37,249 nucleotides of DNA from positions 1 through 37,249 of the forward strand of contig JALVKT010000078.1 in the NCBI GenBank assembly GCA_027027675.1, written 5' to 3'. Source of the stretch: Thermofilaceae archaeon. GTDB lineage: Archaea > Thermoproteota > Thermoprotei > Thermofilales > Thermofilaceae. Position numbers and translations under genes: made by a program. Shown piece after piece: positions 8,283 to 16,478 of the stretch; position 1 is the stretch's first letter, and every line of letters starts with the position of its first letter. The notes below the pieces were generated by a model. That model had not been told where the DNA came from and searched no databases. It saw only the letters and a list, made by a program, of their open reading frames with translations.

Positions 8283-9634
8283 ACCTTTGTCCTAGCGGTT
8301 TTCAGGGATTCCTCGAGGATTTCTAGGCCGACGTCCATTTCCTCCTTGGAGATTATGAGTGGCGGGGCTATCCTGATCGCGCTGAGGCCGGACCCTATAA
8401 CTAGGAGTCCTCTCTTGAATGCTTCTCTAAGGGTCTCTTTGAGCAGCTCCCTGTGGGGGCTGCCGTCGCTTTTTACGAGTTCTACGCCTATCATAAGGCC
8501 CTTCCCCCTGACATCGCCTATTTCGGGGATTTCTTGGGACATTTCGCGGAGCCTTTTCATAGTGTATTCTCCTAGGCGTGCTACGTGGCTGAGGAGGTTT
8601 TCCTTCTCTATTATGTCTATGACGGCGTTTGCCGCCGCGCAGCTTACGGGGTTGCCCCCGAACGTTGAGGCGTGGCTTCCGGGTGGGAGGTCCATTATCT
8701 CCGCTTTTCCTATGGCGGCTCCGAGTGGGAGGCCTGCGGCGATGCCTTTTGCGACGGCTATGAGGTCGGGCTCTATGCCCCAGTGTTCTATTGCGAACCA
8801 TTTCCCGGTGCGTCCCATCCCTGCTTGTACTTCGTCGTCTATTAGGAGGATGCCGTACTCGTCGGCTAACTCCTTTAGTCTCTTGAAGAAGCCGGGTGGG
8901 GGTACGATGTAGCCTCCTTCTCCGGCTATGGGCTCGAAGATTATTGCTGCTACCTCGTCGGGTGGAACGTATTTTTTGAGCAGCCACTCCTCTATGTAGT
9001 CTACGCACCATAGCTCGCAGTCAGGGTACTTCTGCTTGAAGGGGCAGCGGTAGCAGTAGGGGTAGGGCGTGTGCTCTACGGAGGGGAGGAGCGGGGAAAA
9101 GTATCTTCTCTGCACGGGCTTGCTGCTCGTAAGGCTCATGCTTCCGAACGTGCGGCCGTGGAAGGAGCCGGTGAACGCTATTATGTAGGGCCTTTTGCCG
9201 CGGAAATGGCCGCGCGCTATTTTTAGCGTTGCCTCAACGGCTTCTGTGCCGCTGTTCGTGTAGAACACTTTTTTGTCGCTGTTGCCCGGCGCTATCCTCG
9301 TGAGCTTCTCCGCTAGCTTTACAGGTTCTTCGTAGAGGAAGTCTGTGAGGGAGTAGTGTATCAGCTTCTCGGCCTGCCTCTTTATCGCTTCGAGGACTTT
9401 GGGGTGGGCGTGGCCGACGCTGGTGACCGCGATGCCGGCGTTGAAGTCTAAGAACCTGTTTCCGTCTACGTCGTACACCCATACCCCCTTTGCATGGTCG
9501 ACTACTAGGGGGTACCATCTCGCGAAGCTCTGCATGAGGTATTTTTCGTCCCTAGCTATTATTTCCCGGGCTTTGGGACCCGGAGGCTCTACGATTATCT
9601 CTGGTTTCACGGGGAGTATTGACGTGTGGGGCAT
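8279..9634 (-). CDS. Class III PLP aminotransferase (4-aminobutyrate/acetylornithine type)
   Basis: GTEAVEATLKIAR, FEPIAGEGGYIVPP, LLIDDEVQAGMGRTGKWFA, GAAIGKAEIMD, HASTFGGNPVSCAAA. Confidence 0.9.
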   Translation of the reverse strand: MPHTSILPVKPEIIVEPPGPKAREIIARDEKYLMQSFARWYPLVVDHAKGVWVYDVDGNRFLDFNAGIAVTSVGHAHPKVLEAIKRQAEKLIHYSLTDFLYEEPVKLAEKLTRIAPGNSDKKVFYTNSGTEAVEATLKIARGHFRGKRPYIIAFTGSFHGRTFGSMSLTSSKPVQRRYFSPLLPSVEHTPYPYCYRCPFKQKYPDCELWCVDYIEEWLLKKYVPPDEVAAIIFEPIAGEGGYIVPPPGFFKRLKELADEYGILLIDDEVQAGMGRTGKWFAIEHWGIEPDLIAVAKGIAAGLPLGAAIGKAEIMDLPPGSHASTFGGNPVSCAAANAVIDIIEKENLLSHVARLGEYTMKRLREMSQEIPEIGDVRGKGLMIGVELVKSDGSPHRELLKETLREAFKRGLLVIGSGLSAIRIAPPLIISKEEMDVGLEILEESLKTARTKV

Positions 9635-9706
9635 TTATGTGGTTTTGCGCCCGGTGATATGGGTTTTTATGTCTGCTGCAGTAGAGATATATTGGGGTGA
9701 AGAGGC

Positions 9707-10240
9707 ATCCTTTTCGACATCGTCTGGCTTGGCAGGGGCGGCCAGGGAGGCGTCACTGCTGCTAGGCTCTTCGCGGAGGCCGCTGTGGCGCGTGGCTTGT
9801 ATGCGCTGGCTATACCCTTCTTTGGGGCTGAGCGGCGCGGCGCGCCGGTCTTCGCCTACAACAGGGTCTCGGACGGGGTGATTAGGCGGCGGAGCCGCGT
9901 GAGAAGGGGGGACATGGTTGTCGTGCTAGACCCCTCTCTACTGTCAATGTATGATGTCGGCGGGCTCCTAAAGGAGGATGGGCGTCTCGTGGTGAACGCC
10001 CCCGTATGTAGGCCTGGGTGGAGCCGTGTGGACGCGGTGGAGATTGCCGAGTCTTTGGGGCTTAGGCTGGCGGGTTTTCCGCTCGTAAACATGCCTATGC
10101 TGGGGGCCGCTGCAAGGGTGAGCGGCCTAGTAGGGCTCGAGGAGCTAGAACGCGTTGTTAGAGAAAACTTTAGCCGGCTGGTGGAGGAGAACCTGGCCGC
10201 CGTTGAGAGGGGCTATAAGGAGGTGGTGAGTTGTGAGTGA
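9707..10240 (+). CDS. porG: 2-oxoacid:ferredoxin oxidoreductase gamma subunit; apparent non-canonical AUC start
   Basis: Frame reads (I)LFDIVWLGRGGQGGVTAARLFAEAAVARGLYALAIPFFGAERRGAPVFAYNRVSDG; GRGGQGG motif lies upstream of the first GTG (9785) used in the ORF track; in-frame TGA at 9698-9700. Confidence 0.85.
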   Translation: MLFDIVWLGRGGQGGVTAARLFAEAAVARGLYALAIPFFGAERRGAPVFAYNRVSDGVIRRRSRVRRGDMVVVLDPSLLSMYDVGGLLKEDGRLVVNAPVCRPGWSRVDAVEIAESLGLRLAGFPLVNMPMLGAAARVSGLVGLEELERVVRENFSRLVEENLAAVERGYKEVVSCE

Positions 10241-10484
10241 GGCTTTTGCTCGGCCCAGTGTGGGCGCGGTGGGGGCTGGCAAGTGGCGTGTGGAGCGGCC
10301 CGTCGTAGACCAGGGCAAGTGTATCCTCTGTGGGCTGTGCTGGCTTTACTGTCCCGACGGGGTTATAGAGATCGAGGGGGGTGGCGTCAAAGTGGACTAT
10401 GAGTACTGTAAGGGCTGCGGGGTGTGCGCCGAGGAGTGCCCCGTGGGCGCTATAAAGATGGTGAGGGAGAGGTGGGAGCTGTGA
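10233..10484 (+). CDS. porD: 2-oxoacid:ferredoxin oxidoreductase delta subunit (2x[4Fe-4S])
   Basis: CILCGLCWLYCPDG and CKGCGVCAEECP ferredoxin motifs; overlaps neighbours in operon. Confidence 0.9.
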   Translation: MSEAFARPSVGAVGAGKWRVERPVVDQGKCILCGLCWLYCPDGVIEIEGGGVKVDYEYCKGCGVCAEECPVGAIKMVRERWEL

Positions 10485-11638
10485 AGAAGGTTTTGACCGG
10501 TAACTATGCCGCCGCGTACGCTGTGAGGGCTGCCGAGCCGGACGTGATCTCTGCCTATCCTATAACTCCTCAGACCCCCATTATAGAGAAGCTTTCCGAG
10601 TTCGTGGATAGCGGCGAGCTGGACGCCCGTTTTGTTAGGGTTGAGTCGGAGCATAGCGCTATGGCCGCCGTTATAGGGGCCAGCTCTGTGGGGGCGCGCA
10701 CCTATACGGCCACAAGCTCTCAGGGCCTCTTCTACATGTACGAGGTTTGCTGGTGGGCTGCCGGCGCGCGGCTCCCCATAGTCATGGGGGTTGTGACGAG
10801 GGCCCTGGGGCCTCCCTGGAGCATCTGGAGCGAGCACACGGACTTTTACGCTATGCGGGACAGCGGGTGGGTGATGTACTTCGCTGACTCGGCGCAGGAG
10901 GTATACGACCTTACCTTGCAGGCATACATGGTTGCTGAGCACCCGGACGTGCTGTTGCCGACCATGGTGGGGTGGGACGCGTTCGAGGTGTCTCACACGT
11001 ATGAGCCCGTCGAACTCGTGCCTCTTGACAGGGTTAGACGTTTGTTGCCCGAGAAGGGTGTCCGTGAAAACGTGTTGAGGGACGAGGAGCCTGCATCTCT
11101 GGGGAACCTCGCCTACCCGGACGATTACATAAAGATACGGTATGGCCTGCGTAGGGCTATGGAGGCTGCTAGGCGTGTAGCTAGGGATGCTGGGGCAAAG
11201 TTCGGGGAGGCTGCTGGGAGGGACTATTCTTCGCCGCTGGAGTGCGTTCACTGTGGGGACTCCGATGTCCTCTTTGTGACTATGGGGAGCATAACCGGTG
11301 AGGGCGTGGAGGCCGTTAGGAGGCTTAGGGAGAAGGGTGAGAGCGTGGGGTTGGCTAGGATTCGCCTCTACAGGCCCTTCCCCTACGAGGATGTGGGGGA
11401 GCTATTGGAGTCGGCCAAGGGGGTTATAGTGGTGAATAGGGCGTCGAGGTTTGGCGGCTATGCGGCTCTGAGCGCGGACGTCATGGCTGCTGCAGCGGCG
11501 AGGGGGGTGGCGCCCGGCATGCTAGAAGTGGTGGCTGGCGTGGGGGGCGTGGATGTGAGGATGGAGGACTTTATTGGTATGTATGAGCGGTTCCGCGCTG
11601 GTGCGCGGGGGTCTATGTGGTGGATAGGTGGTAGGTGA
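10481..11638 (+). CDS. porA: 2-oxoacid:ferredoxin oxidoreductase alpha subunit
   Basis: LTGNYAAAYAVRAAEPDVISAYPITPQTPI, ESEHSAMAAVIGASSVGARTYTATSSQGL; GTG start overlapping the porD stop. Confidence 0.92.
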   Translation: MKKVLTGNYAAAYAVRAAEPDVISAYPITPQTPIIEKLSEFVDSGELDARFVRVESEHSAMAAVIGASSVGARTYTATSSQGLFYMYEVCWWAAGARLPIVMGVVTRALGPPWSIWSEHTDFYAMRDSGWVMYFADSAQEVYDLTLQAYMVAEHPDVLLPTMVGWDAFEVSHTYEPVELVPLDRVRRLLPEKGVRENVLRDEEPASLGNLAYPDDYIKIRYGLRRAMEAARRVARDAGAKFGEAAGRDYSSPLECVHCGDSDVLFVTMGSITGEGVEAVRRLREKGESVGLARIRLYRPFPYEDVGELLESAKGVIVVNRASRFGGYAALSADVMAAAAARGVAPGMLEVVAGVGGVDVRMEDFIGMYERFRAGARGSMWWIGGR

Positions 11639-12552
11639 TAGGTGTGGCTCATAGGGTGTTCCCTAAGGAGGAGCTGCTCCTCAAGGGTCATGCAGCATGC
11701 CCTGGATGCGGCGCAACAGTGCTTCTTAGGCACGTGTTAAAGGCTTTAGGCCCTAAGACGTACATGGTTATTCCTGCGTCGTGCAGCTCCGTTATTGCTG
11801 GGCCCTACCCGAAGACCGCTTTCTCCGTTCCACTACTGCACATAGCGTTTGCGGCGAGCGCGGCCGCTGCTTCGGGGATGGTTGAGGCGCTGGAGAAGCT
11901 TGGCCGGCGGGATGTAAACGTTGTAGTGTGGGCTGGTGACGGGGGAACCGTGGATATAGGGCTCCAAGCGCTAAGCGGGGCTGCTGAGCGGGGCCACAAC
12001 ATAATATACATATGTTATGATAATGAGGCCTACATGAACACGGGGATACAGAAGTCCGGCTCCACGCCACCCAAGGCCTGGACGACCACTACGCCTACAG
12101 GTAACCCGGGGTTTAAGAAGGACCTTCCCTCGATAATGGCTGCTCACAGAATACCGTACGTTGCAACGTTGAACCCCGCGTACCCGAACGACATCCTCTA
12201 TAAGGTTAGGAAGGCAGCCTCTATTAGAGGCTTGAAATACCTGCACGCGCTTTCACCATGCCCTCCGGGGTGGAGGTATGACTCCAGGCTTACAGTGAAG
12301 ATTGCCCGTTTAGCTGTCGAGACCGGTGTGTGGGTGCTCTACGAGGTCGACCATGGGGTTTTCAGGCTTACGGGGCCTAGCAAGCACTTGGTGGACAAGT
12401 CTAGGCGTAAGCCAGTTGTTGAGTACTTGAAGCTTCAGGGCAGGTTTAGGCACTTATCCGAGGAGGATGTGGAGGAGATTCAGCGCATGGTTGACGAGAA
12501 CTGGGAGAGAATCTCCGAGATTCTGAAGGACCAGGAGAAGCGTGGGGTATAG
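11635..12552 (+). CDS. porB: 2-oxoacid:ferredoxin oxidoreductase beta subunit (TPP binding)
   Basis: HAACPGCGATVLLRH, WAGDGGTVDIGLQALSGAAERGHNIIYICYDNEAYMNTGIQ. Confidence 0.93.
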   Translation: MIGVAHRVFPKEELLLKGHAACPGCGATVLLRHVLKALGPKTYMVIPASCSSVIAGPYPKTAFSVPLLHIAFAASAAAASGMVEALEKLGRRDVNVVVWAGDGGTVDIGLQALSGAAERGHNIIYICYDNEAYMNTGIQKSGSTPPKAWTTTTPTGNPGFKKDLPSIMAAHRIPYVATLNPAYPNDILYKVRKAASIRGLKYLHALSPCPPGWRYDSRLTVKIARLAVETGVWVLYEVDHGVFRLTGPSKHLVDKSRRKPVVEYLKLQGRFRHLSEEDVEEIQRMVDENWERISEILKDQEKRGV

Positions 12553-14112
12553 CGTTGCTAGGGCGAATATTTTTGCCCCGTCTTTAAGGTTTTTCTCGGT
12601 TTCTATGGAGATTTTTGCTAGTGCCTCGCCGTCCAGGTACTTCGCCTTTATGGGGACTGGGACGTAGCTCGCAGAGGCTGGTTTAAGAGCGTTTAATGCT
12701 TTCTCGGCGTTCTGCGCTATGAGGGGTATGAGGCGCTGCCCCCCGGAGGAGCCGACCGGCTTGTACTCTACCCCTGAGAGGGCGCCTGAGTAGAGGTGGG
12801 TGTCTGTGGTTGCAAGTACCACGTGGTCTGCCAGTTTTCTGAGCTGGCCGCGTAGTTTAGCTTGGAAGTGGGGGTCCATGTTGTTCCCGTCTATGCACAC
12901 GAGTAGGATCTTGGCTCCGCCAGCCTCTATCGCGGCAACCACTATGCCTCCCGGCGCCACTTCTATGCCGTCGCTGTAATCTATCTTTAGGGCCGCCGCC
13001 CTAAGGGTTGTGGGGGTTGTGTGGGCGTGGAGCGCGTTCATGGTTTCCGCTAATGTTTCAGCGTAGAGGGGGGTTCCTTCTTTGAGTAGTATATAGTCTT
13101 TGTCTATAATACTATGTGTATCGACGAGCACTGCTGGGTGGAGCTTTTCTGTCAGGGTGGGTGGCAGGTCTTCTAGGGGCACCTGGGGTTCTATGAAGAG
13201 CAGGGGTGGTGCTTCATCCCATAGCATCGCCAGCACGTTTATGATGTCTCCTTCAAGGCTCGTAATGCCTGCGTAGACGTTTTTGCGGGAGGCTTCTTCT
13301 AGGCTGTTTTCAAGTTTTTTGACGGCTTTTTCTGCGTCGCTTGTTAGGGTAAGGTCTTCCGAGTGTGAGGCTGGTGCCTTTAGGAAACACGTCGTTACAG
13401 GCCTCCTCATTAAGAGTTGGGGCAGGGTGCTGCTGCCTATATCCCTGAAGGGGCCGGGGTGTATCTCCGAGACTATAAGGTCCAGAATGGGGGTTTCCGA
13501 GGGATCGTGGAGCCTGTAGGCATGTAGTGTGAGCAGGCGTTCTCGAGACAGGCTTAAAAGCTCTCTTTCGAAGAGCCATTTTCTCCCTGCAAGTATGTAT
13601 TGGAAGAAGGCGTTGAGTAGGCGGATGCCGCTTGTGTTTACGGCTCCACGTATACGGTTGTCGATTCTCCATAGCAGCATGGCGATTGCCGCGAGAGCTG
13701 CCGCGTCCAGGGCCAGTGCCATCGGGTTTTGAGAGGCTGCGAGCAGCGATGCGGCCGCGTAGATTCCCCCTATCCTCGGGCTTTGCAGGGTGGCCGTTAC
13801 TACTGCGAGTATGAGCGTAGCCGCTGAGACCGCTTGGAGTGTAGCGCCGGAGAAGATTACGGGCTGCGCCACTACTAATAGATAGAGGGTGAGTCCTGCA
13901 ACCCGTCTCGGCGTGTAGAGCCTGCGGTCTAGGAGTAAGAGTGTGTGGGTCACCGCCGCCGTGGCCGCGAGGGGTAGGCGGGTCTGGGGGAGAAGTAGAG
14001 CTTCGGTAGCGGCAGTGACTAAGAGTGCCGCGTAGAGCTTTTCTGCGCTGGGAAACGTGAATATTACCTTGTATCCCTTTTTGAGTCCCCTGTAGGTGTC
14101 GCTGTGCCGCAC
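12454..14112 (-). CDS. DUF2070-family archaeal membrane protein
   Basis: N-terminal hydrophobic segments; conserved-looking IVSEIHPGPFRDIGSSTLPQLL, LVDTHSIID, VCIDGNNMDPHFQ; convergent overlap with porB. Confidence 0.75.
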   Translation of the reverse strand: MRHSDTYRGLKKGYKVIFTFPSAEKLYAALLVTAATEALLLPQTRLPLAATAAVTHTLLLLDRRLYTPRRVAGLTLYLLVVAQPVIFSGATLQAVSAATLILAVVTATLQSPRIGGIYAAASLLAASQNPMALALDAAALAAIAMLLWRIDNRIRGAVNTSGIRLLNAFFQYILAGRKWLFERELLSLSRERLLTLHAYRLHDPSETPILDLIVSEIHPGPFRDIGSSTLPQLLMRRPVTTCFLKAPASHSEDLTLTSDAEKAVKKLENSLEEASRKNVYAGITSLEGDIINVLAMLWDEAPPLLFIEPQVPLEDLPPTLTEKLHPAVLVDTHSIIDKDYILLKEGTPLYAETLAETMNALHAHTTPTTLRAAALKIDYSDGIEVAPGGIVVAAIEAGGAKILLVCIDGNNMDPHFQAKLRGQLRKLADHVVLATTDTHLYSGALSGVEYKPVGSSGGQRLIPLIAQNAEKALNALKPASASYVPVPIKAKYLDGEALAKISIETEKNLKDGAKIFALATLYPTLLLVLQNLGDSLPVLVNHALNLLHILLG

Positions 14113-14125
14113 AGTTCTCGCACTG

Positions 14126-14133
14126 TTTATATA
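14126..14133 (+). promoter_or_regulatory. TATA box of aIF1A gene
   Basis: TTTATATA about 26 nt (centre to start) upstream of GTG 14156, consistent with leaderless transcription. Confidence 0.45.
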
Positions 14134-14140
14134 ATGTGTT

Positions 14141-14509
14141 TTGGATAAGCGTTACGTGCCACGGTATAGGGGTAGGAGGAAGAAAAAGAAGAAGAGTAGG
14201 GGGGAGGAGGAGAATAAGGAGATACCTCTTCCCGATGGTGAGACGACGCTTCTCTGCGTGATACAGCAGCTTCTAGGCTTTGACAGGGTTAAAGTGTACT
14301 GTGTCGACGGTAAGATAAGGATGTGCAGGATACCTGGGAAGTACAAGAAGAGGATGTGGATGCGTGTGGGGGATCTGGTGCTTGTGGCTCCCTGGGATTT
14401 CCAGCCTGATAGGGGGGACATAGTGTACCGTTACACGCAGACTGAGGTTCAGCGGTTGGAGAGGAAGGGGCTTCTCAAGGACATTGAGAAGCTCTTCGGA
14501 GGGGCTTAG
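14141..14509 (+). CDS. eif1A: Translation initiation factor aIF1A (real start possibly GTG at 14156)
   Basis: RGRRKKKKKSRGEEE...CVIQQLLGFDRVKVYCVDGKIRMCRIPGKYKKRMWMRVGDLVLVAPWDFQPDRGDIVYRY. Confidence 0.93.
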   Translation: MDKRYVPRYRGRRKKKKKSRGEEENKEIPLPDGETTLLCVIQQLLGFDRVKVYCVDGKIRMCRIPGKYKKRMWMRVGDLVLVAPWDFQPDRGDIVYRYTQTEVQRLERKGLLKDIEKLFGGA

Positions 14510-14512
14510 CCC

Positions 14513-15310
14513 TCATTTCTCCTGGGCGAGTTGCCTGTAGAACTCCAGGGGGTCCTCGGTGTCGACCCCTAGTTTTCTAAAGTAGCGGAATACTGTGCGG
14601 ATGTCGTGGAGAAGGAATTCGTGCGCGTGTGGATGGGAGGTTAGTACGGCGGAGCCCCAGTCTATGAGAACTCCTTTCCCGCTCTTATAGAGTATGTTGT
14701 ACTCTGAGAGGTCGGCGTGGACGAGGCCTGCCTGGTACGTCTTCCTTATTTCTTCTTTTAGCTGCTGGTAGAGCTGCTCGGGTTCTTCGGGTAGAACCTC
14801 TTTTAGTGTGGGGGCCGGCACTCCCGGCTCTCCGGCGTCTATGAACTCCATGACGAGTATGTTTTCATAGGCTGCGTGGGGCTTTGGGGTGGTTACTCCC
14901 GCGGAGTACGCCCTGGAGAGGTTGCGGTACTCCTTGTAGCACCACGCCTTTACAATGCTTCTTATGTCGCGTTTTACTCTGCGGAAACGGGGGTCTCCGA
15001 GAATATACTTTAGCCTCCCCCTGCGGAACTCGGCGGTGGCTACGAGGAATATCTTTACCGCCACGTACTCCCCGCTAGGGGTGACGCCTAGGTGAATGCG
15101 TGCTTCTTTGCCTGAGGCAACGGCTCCGTAGAGCCTCGAGATGACGCCTCGCGAGAGAAGCTTGTGTAGTGCAAGTAGCGTCCTGTAGTCGAAGACTTCT
15201 TCTACGACTTTTACCGTTTCCTCGTCTTTCCTGCGCTTTTCTCTTCGCCTTAGCGCTGCATCTATCTCGTCCAGTCCCACATCGATGTCGACTCTTTCCT
15301 CATCAGCCAC
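14513..15310 (-). CDS. rio1: RIO1-family serine kinase
   Basis: GAVASGKEARIHLG, VKIFLVATAEFRR, EYRNLSRAYSAGVTTPKPHA, LVHADLSEYNILYKSGKGVLIDWGSAV. Confidence 0.93.
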   Translation of the reverse strand: MADEERVDIDVGLDEIDAALRRREKRRKDEETVKVVEEVFDYRTLLALHKLLSRGVISRLYGAVASGKEARIHLGVTPSGEYVAVKIFLVATAEFRRGRLKYILGDPRFRRVKRDIRSIVKAWCYKEYRNLSRAYSAGVTTPKPHAAYENILVMEFIDAGEPGVPAPTLKEVLPEEPEQLYQQLKEEIRKTYQAGLVHADLSEYNILYKSGKGVLIDWGSAVLTSHPHAHEFLLHDIRTVFRYFRKLGVDTEDPLEFYRQLAQEK

Positions 15311-15364
15311 GAAATAAGGATGCGTCCGGCCTTTTTATCGAAAACTGATGTTTCACCGAGAAAG

Positions 15365-16111
15365 ATGCGTGTGGCGGCTTTTCTAAGCGGTAGTAAGGGT
15401 GGCACGGGTAAGACTACACTCTGTACTCTCACGGCTATAGAGCTTTCGCGGCGCTCCCTGGACGTCTTAATTATAGACTTGGGTGAAAGCGGTAATGCGA
15501 CCTCCCTTTTAACAAGGGGGGTTGAGCCTCCCTATTTTACCGACTACTTGGCCGGCAAGGCGCAGTGGGGCGATACGATAGTGGAGGTTAGAGAGCATCT
15601 TTACCTCGCGCCCACGCCGCCCGACTTTTCACTGGCCGAGGCTAAGGTTCTATTAGGCTCCAACGCTGCAGCTCTGGAGAGGTATTCTGAGTTCCTAGCT
15701 GTTATGGCGGACTACGTTGACGTCGTCTACTTGGACTTCCCAGCTTTTCCCTTTAAGAGCTATGGGCACCTGCTTTCACCCGTAGATACATCTGTTCTCG
15801 TCATAAACCCTGATCCCCTGAGCTTTGCGGCTGCTCTCCACACGTATACAGGCTCCTCATACGTGCTTCCTGTTTTAAACAAGTATCACCCAGCCGCTTC
15901 TTACTGGAGGGACACGGTTGAAGACTCGTTTAACAATGTTGTTATCATACCGTTCGACGTGACGCTTTCATTCCTTGTTAAAGAGTCCATCTTTGAGGCT
16001 GAAAGGTACCTGGAAAGTGACACTCGAAAGGCATTGGCCGAGCTGGCAGAAAAACTGGCGCGGCCTGGCGGTAAGCGTGTCCAGCCTTATAAAGCTCCTC
16101 TACAGCATTGA
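15365..16111 (+). CDS. ParA/MinD-like deviant Walker A ATPase (ORF track start 15320)
   Basis: MRVAAFLSGSKGGTGKTTLCTLTAIELSRRSLDVLIIDLGESGNATSLLTRG. Confidence 0.85.
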   Translation: MRVAAFLSGSKGGTGKTTLCTLTAIELSRRSLDVLIIDLGESGNATSLLTRGVEPPYFTDYLAGKAQWGDTIVEVREHLYLAPTPPDFSLAEAKVLLGSNAAALERYSEFLAVMADYVDVVYLDFPAFPFKSYGHLLSPVDTSVLVINPDPLSFAAALHTYTGSSYVLPVLNKYHPAASYWRDTVEDSFNNVVIIPFDVTLSFLVKESIFEAERYLESDTRKALAELAEKLARPGGKRVQPYKAPLQH

Positions 16112-16118
16112 ATGAGCC

Positions 16119-16472
16119 GTGATGAGACGCCCCTTTTCCAGCGCAACAGTTAAGGAAGCCGGCGTGCACGCCCGTTCTAGCCCAGCTCAGCGGCTCCCAC
16201 TACCAACGCCCAGGCCTGTAGCCGAGAAGCCGGCGCCAGCGACGAAGAAGCTGGCACCTATAAGTCGTGAGAAACTCGAGACTGCGAAGCGTCTACTCGA
16301 GGACGTGGGCATCGATCCCTCGATACTTGAAAAGCTCGTTGGTAGGATAAAAGACATAGACTCGGAGATTGAAGAACTTGAAGAAGAAATTCGGGTGGCA
16401 AAAGCCAGGATCAGAGACTTGGAAGAGGAGAAGACCCGCATTTACCGTGTTCTCTCAAGCTTTATAACGTGA
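16119..16472 (+). CDS. Coiled-coil hypothetical protein
   Basis: Pro/Ala-rich N-terminus then heptad-like KIKDIDSEIEELEEEIRVAKARIRDLEEEKTRIYRVL; between a ParA-like and a secretion-ATPase gene on the same strand. Confidence 0.65.
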   Translation: MMRRPFSSATVKEAGVHARSSPAQRLPLPTPRPVAEKPAPATKKLAPISREKLETAKRLLEDVGIDPSILEKLVGRIKDIDSEIEELEEEIRVAKARIRDLEEEKTRIYRVLSSFIT

Positions 16473-16478
16473 TATAAA

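Noticed and set aside
8346-8912. 188-aa plus-strand ORF opposite the aminotransferase
   Set aside because: Antisense to a gene with clear PLP-enzyme motifs.
10397-11251. 284-aa minus-strand ORF inside porA
   Set aside because: Antisense shadow ORF of a well-supported gene; low-complexity, no recognisable motifs.
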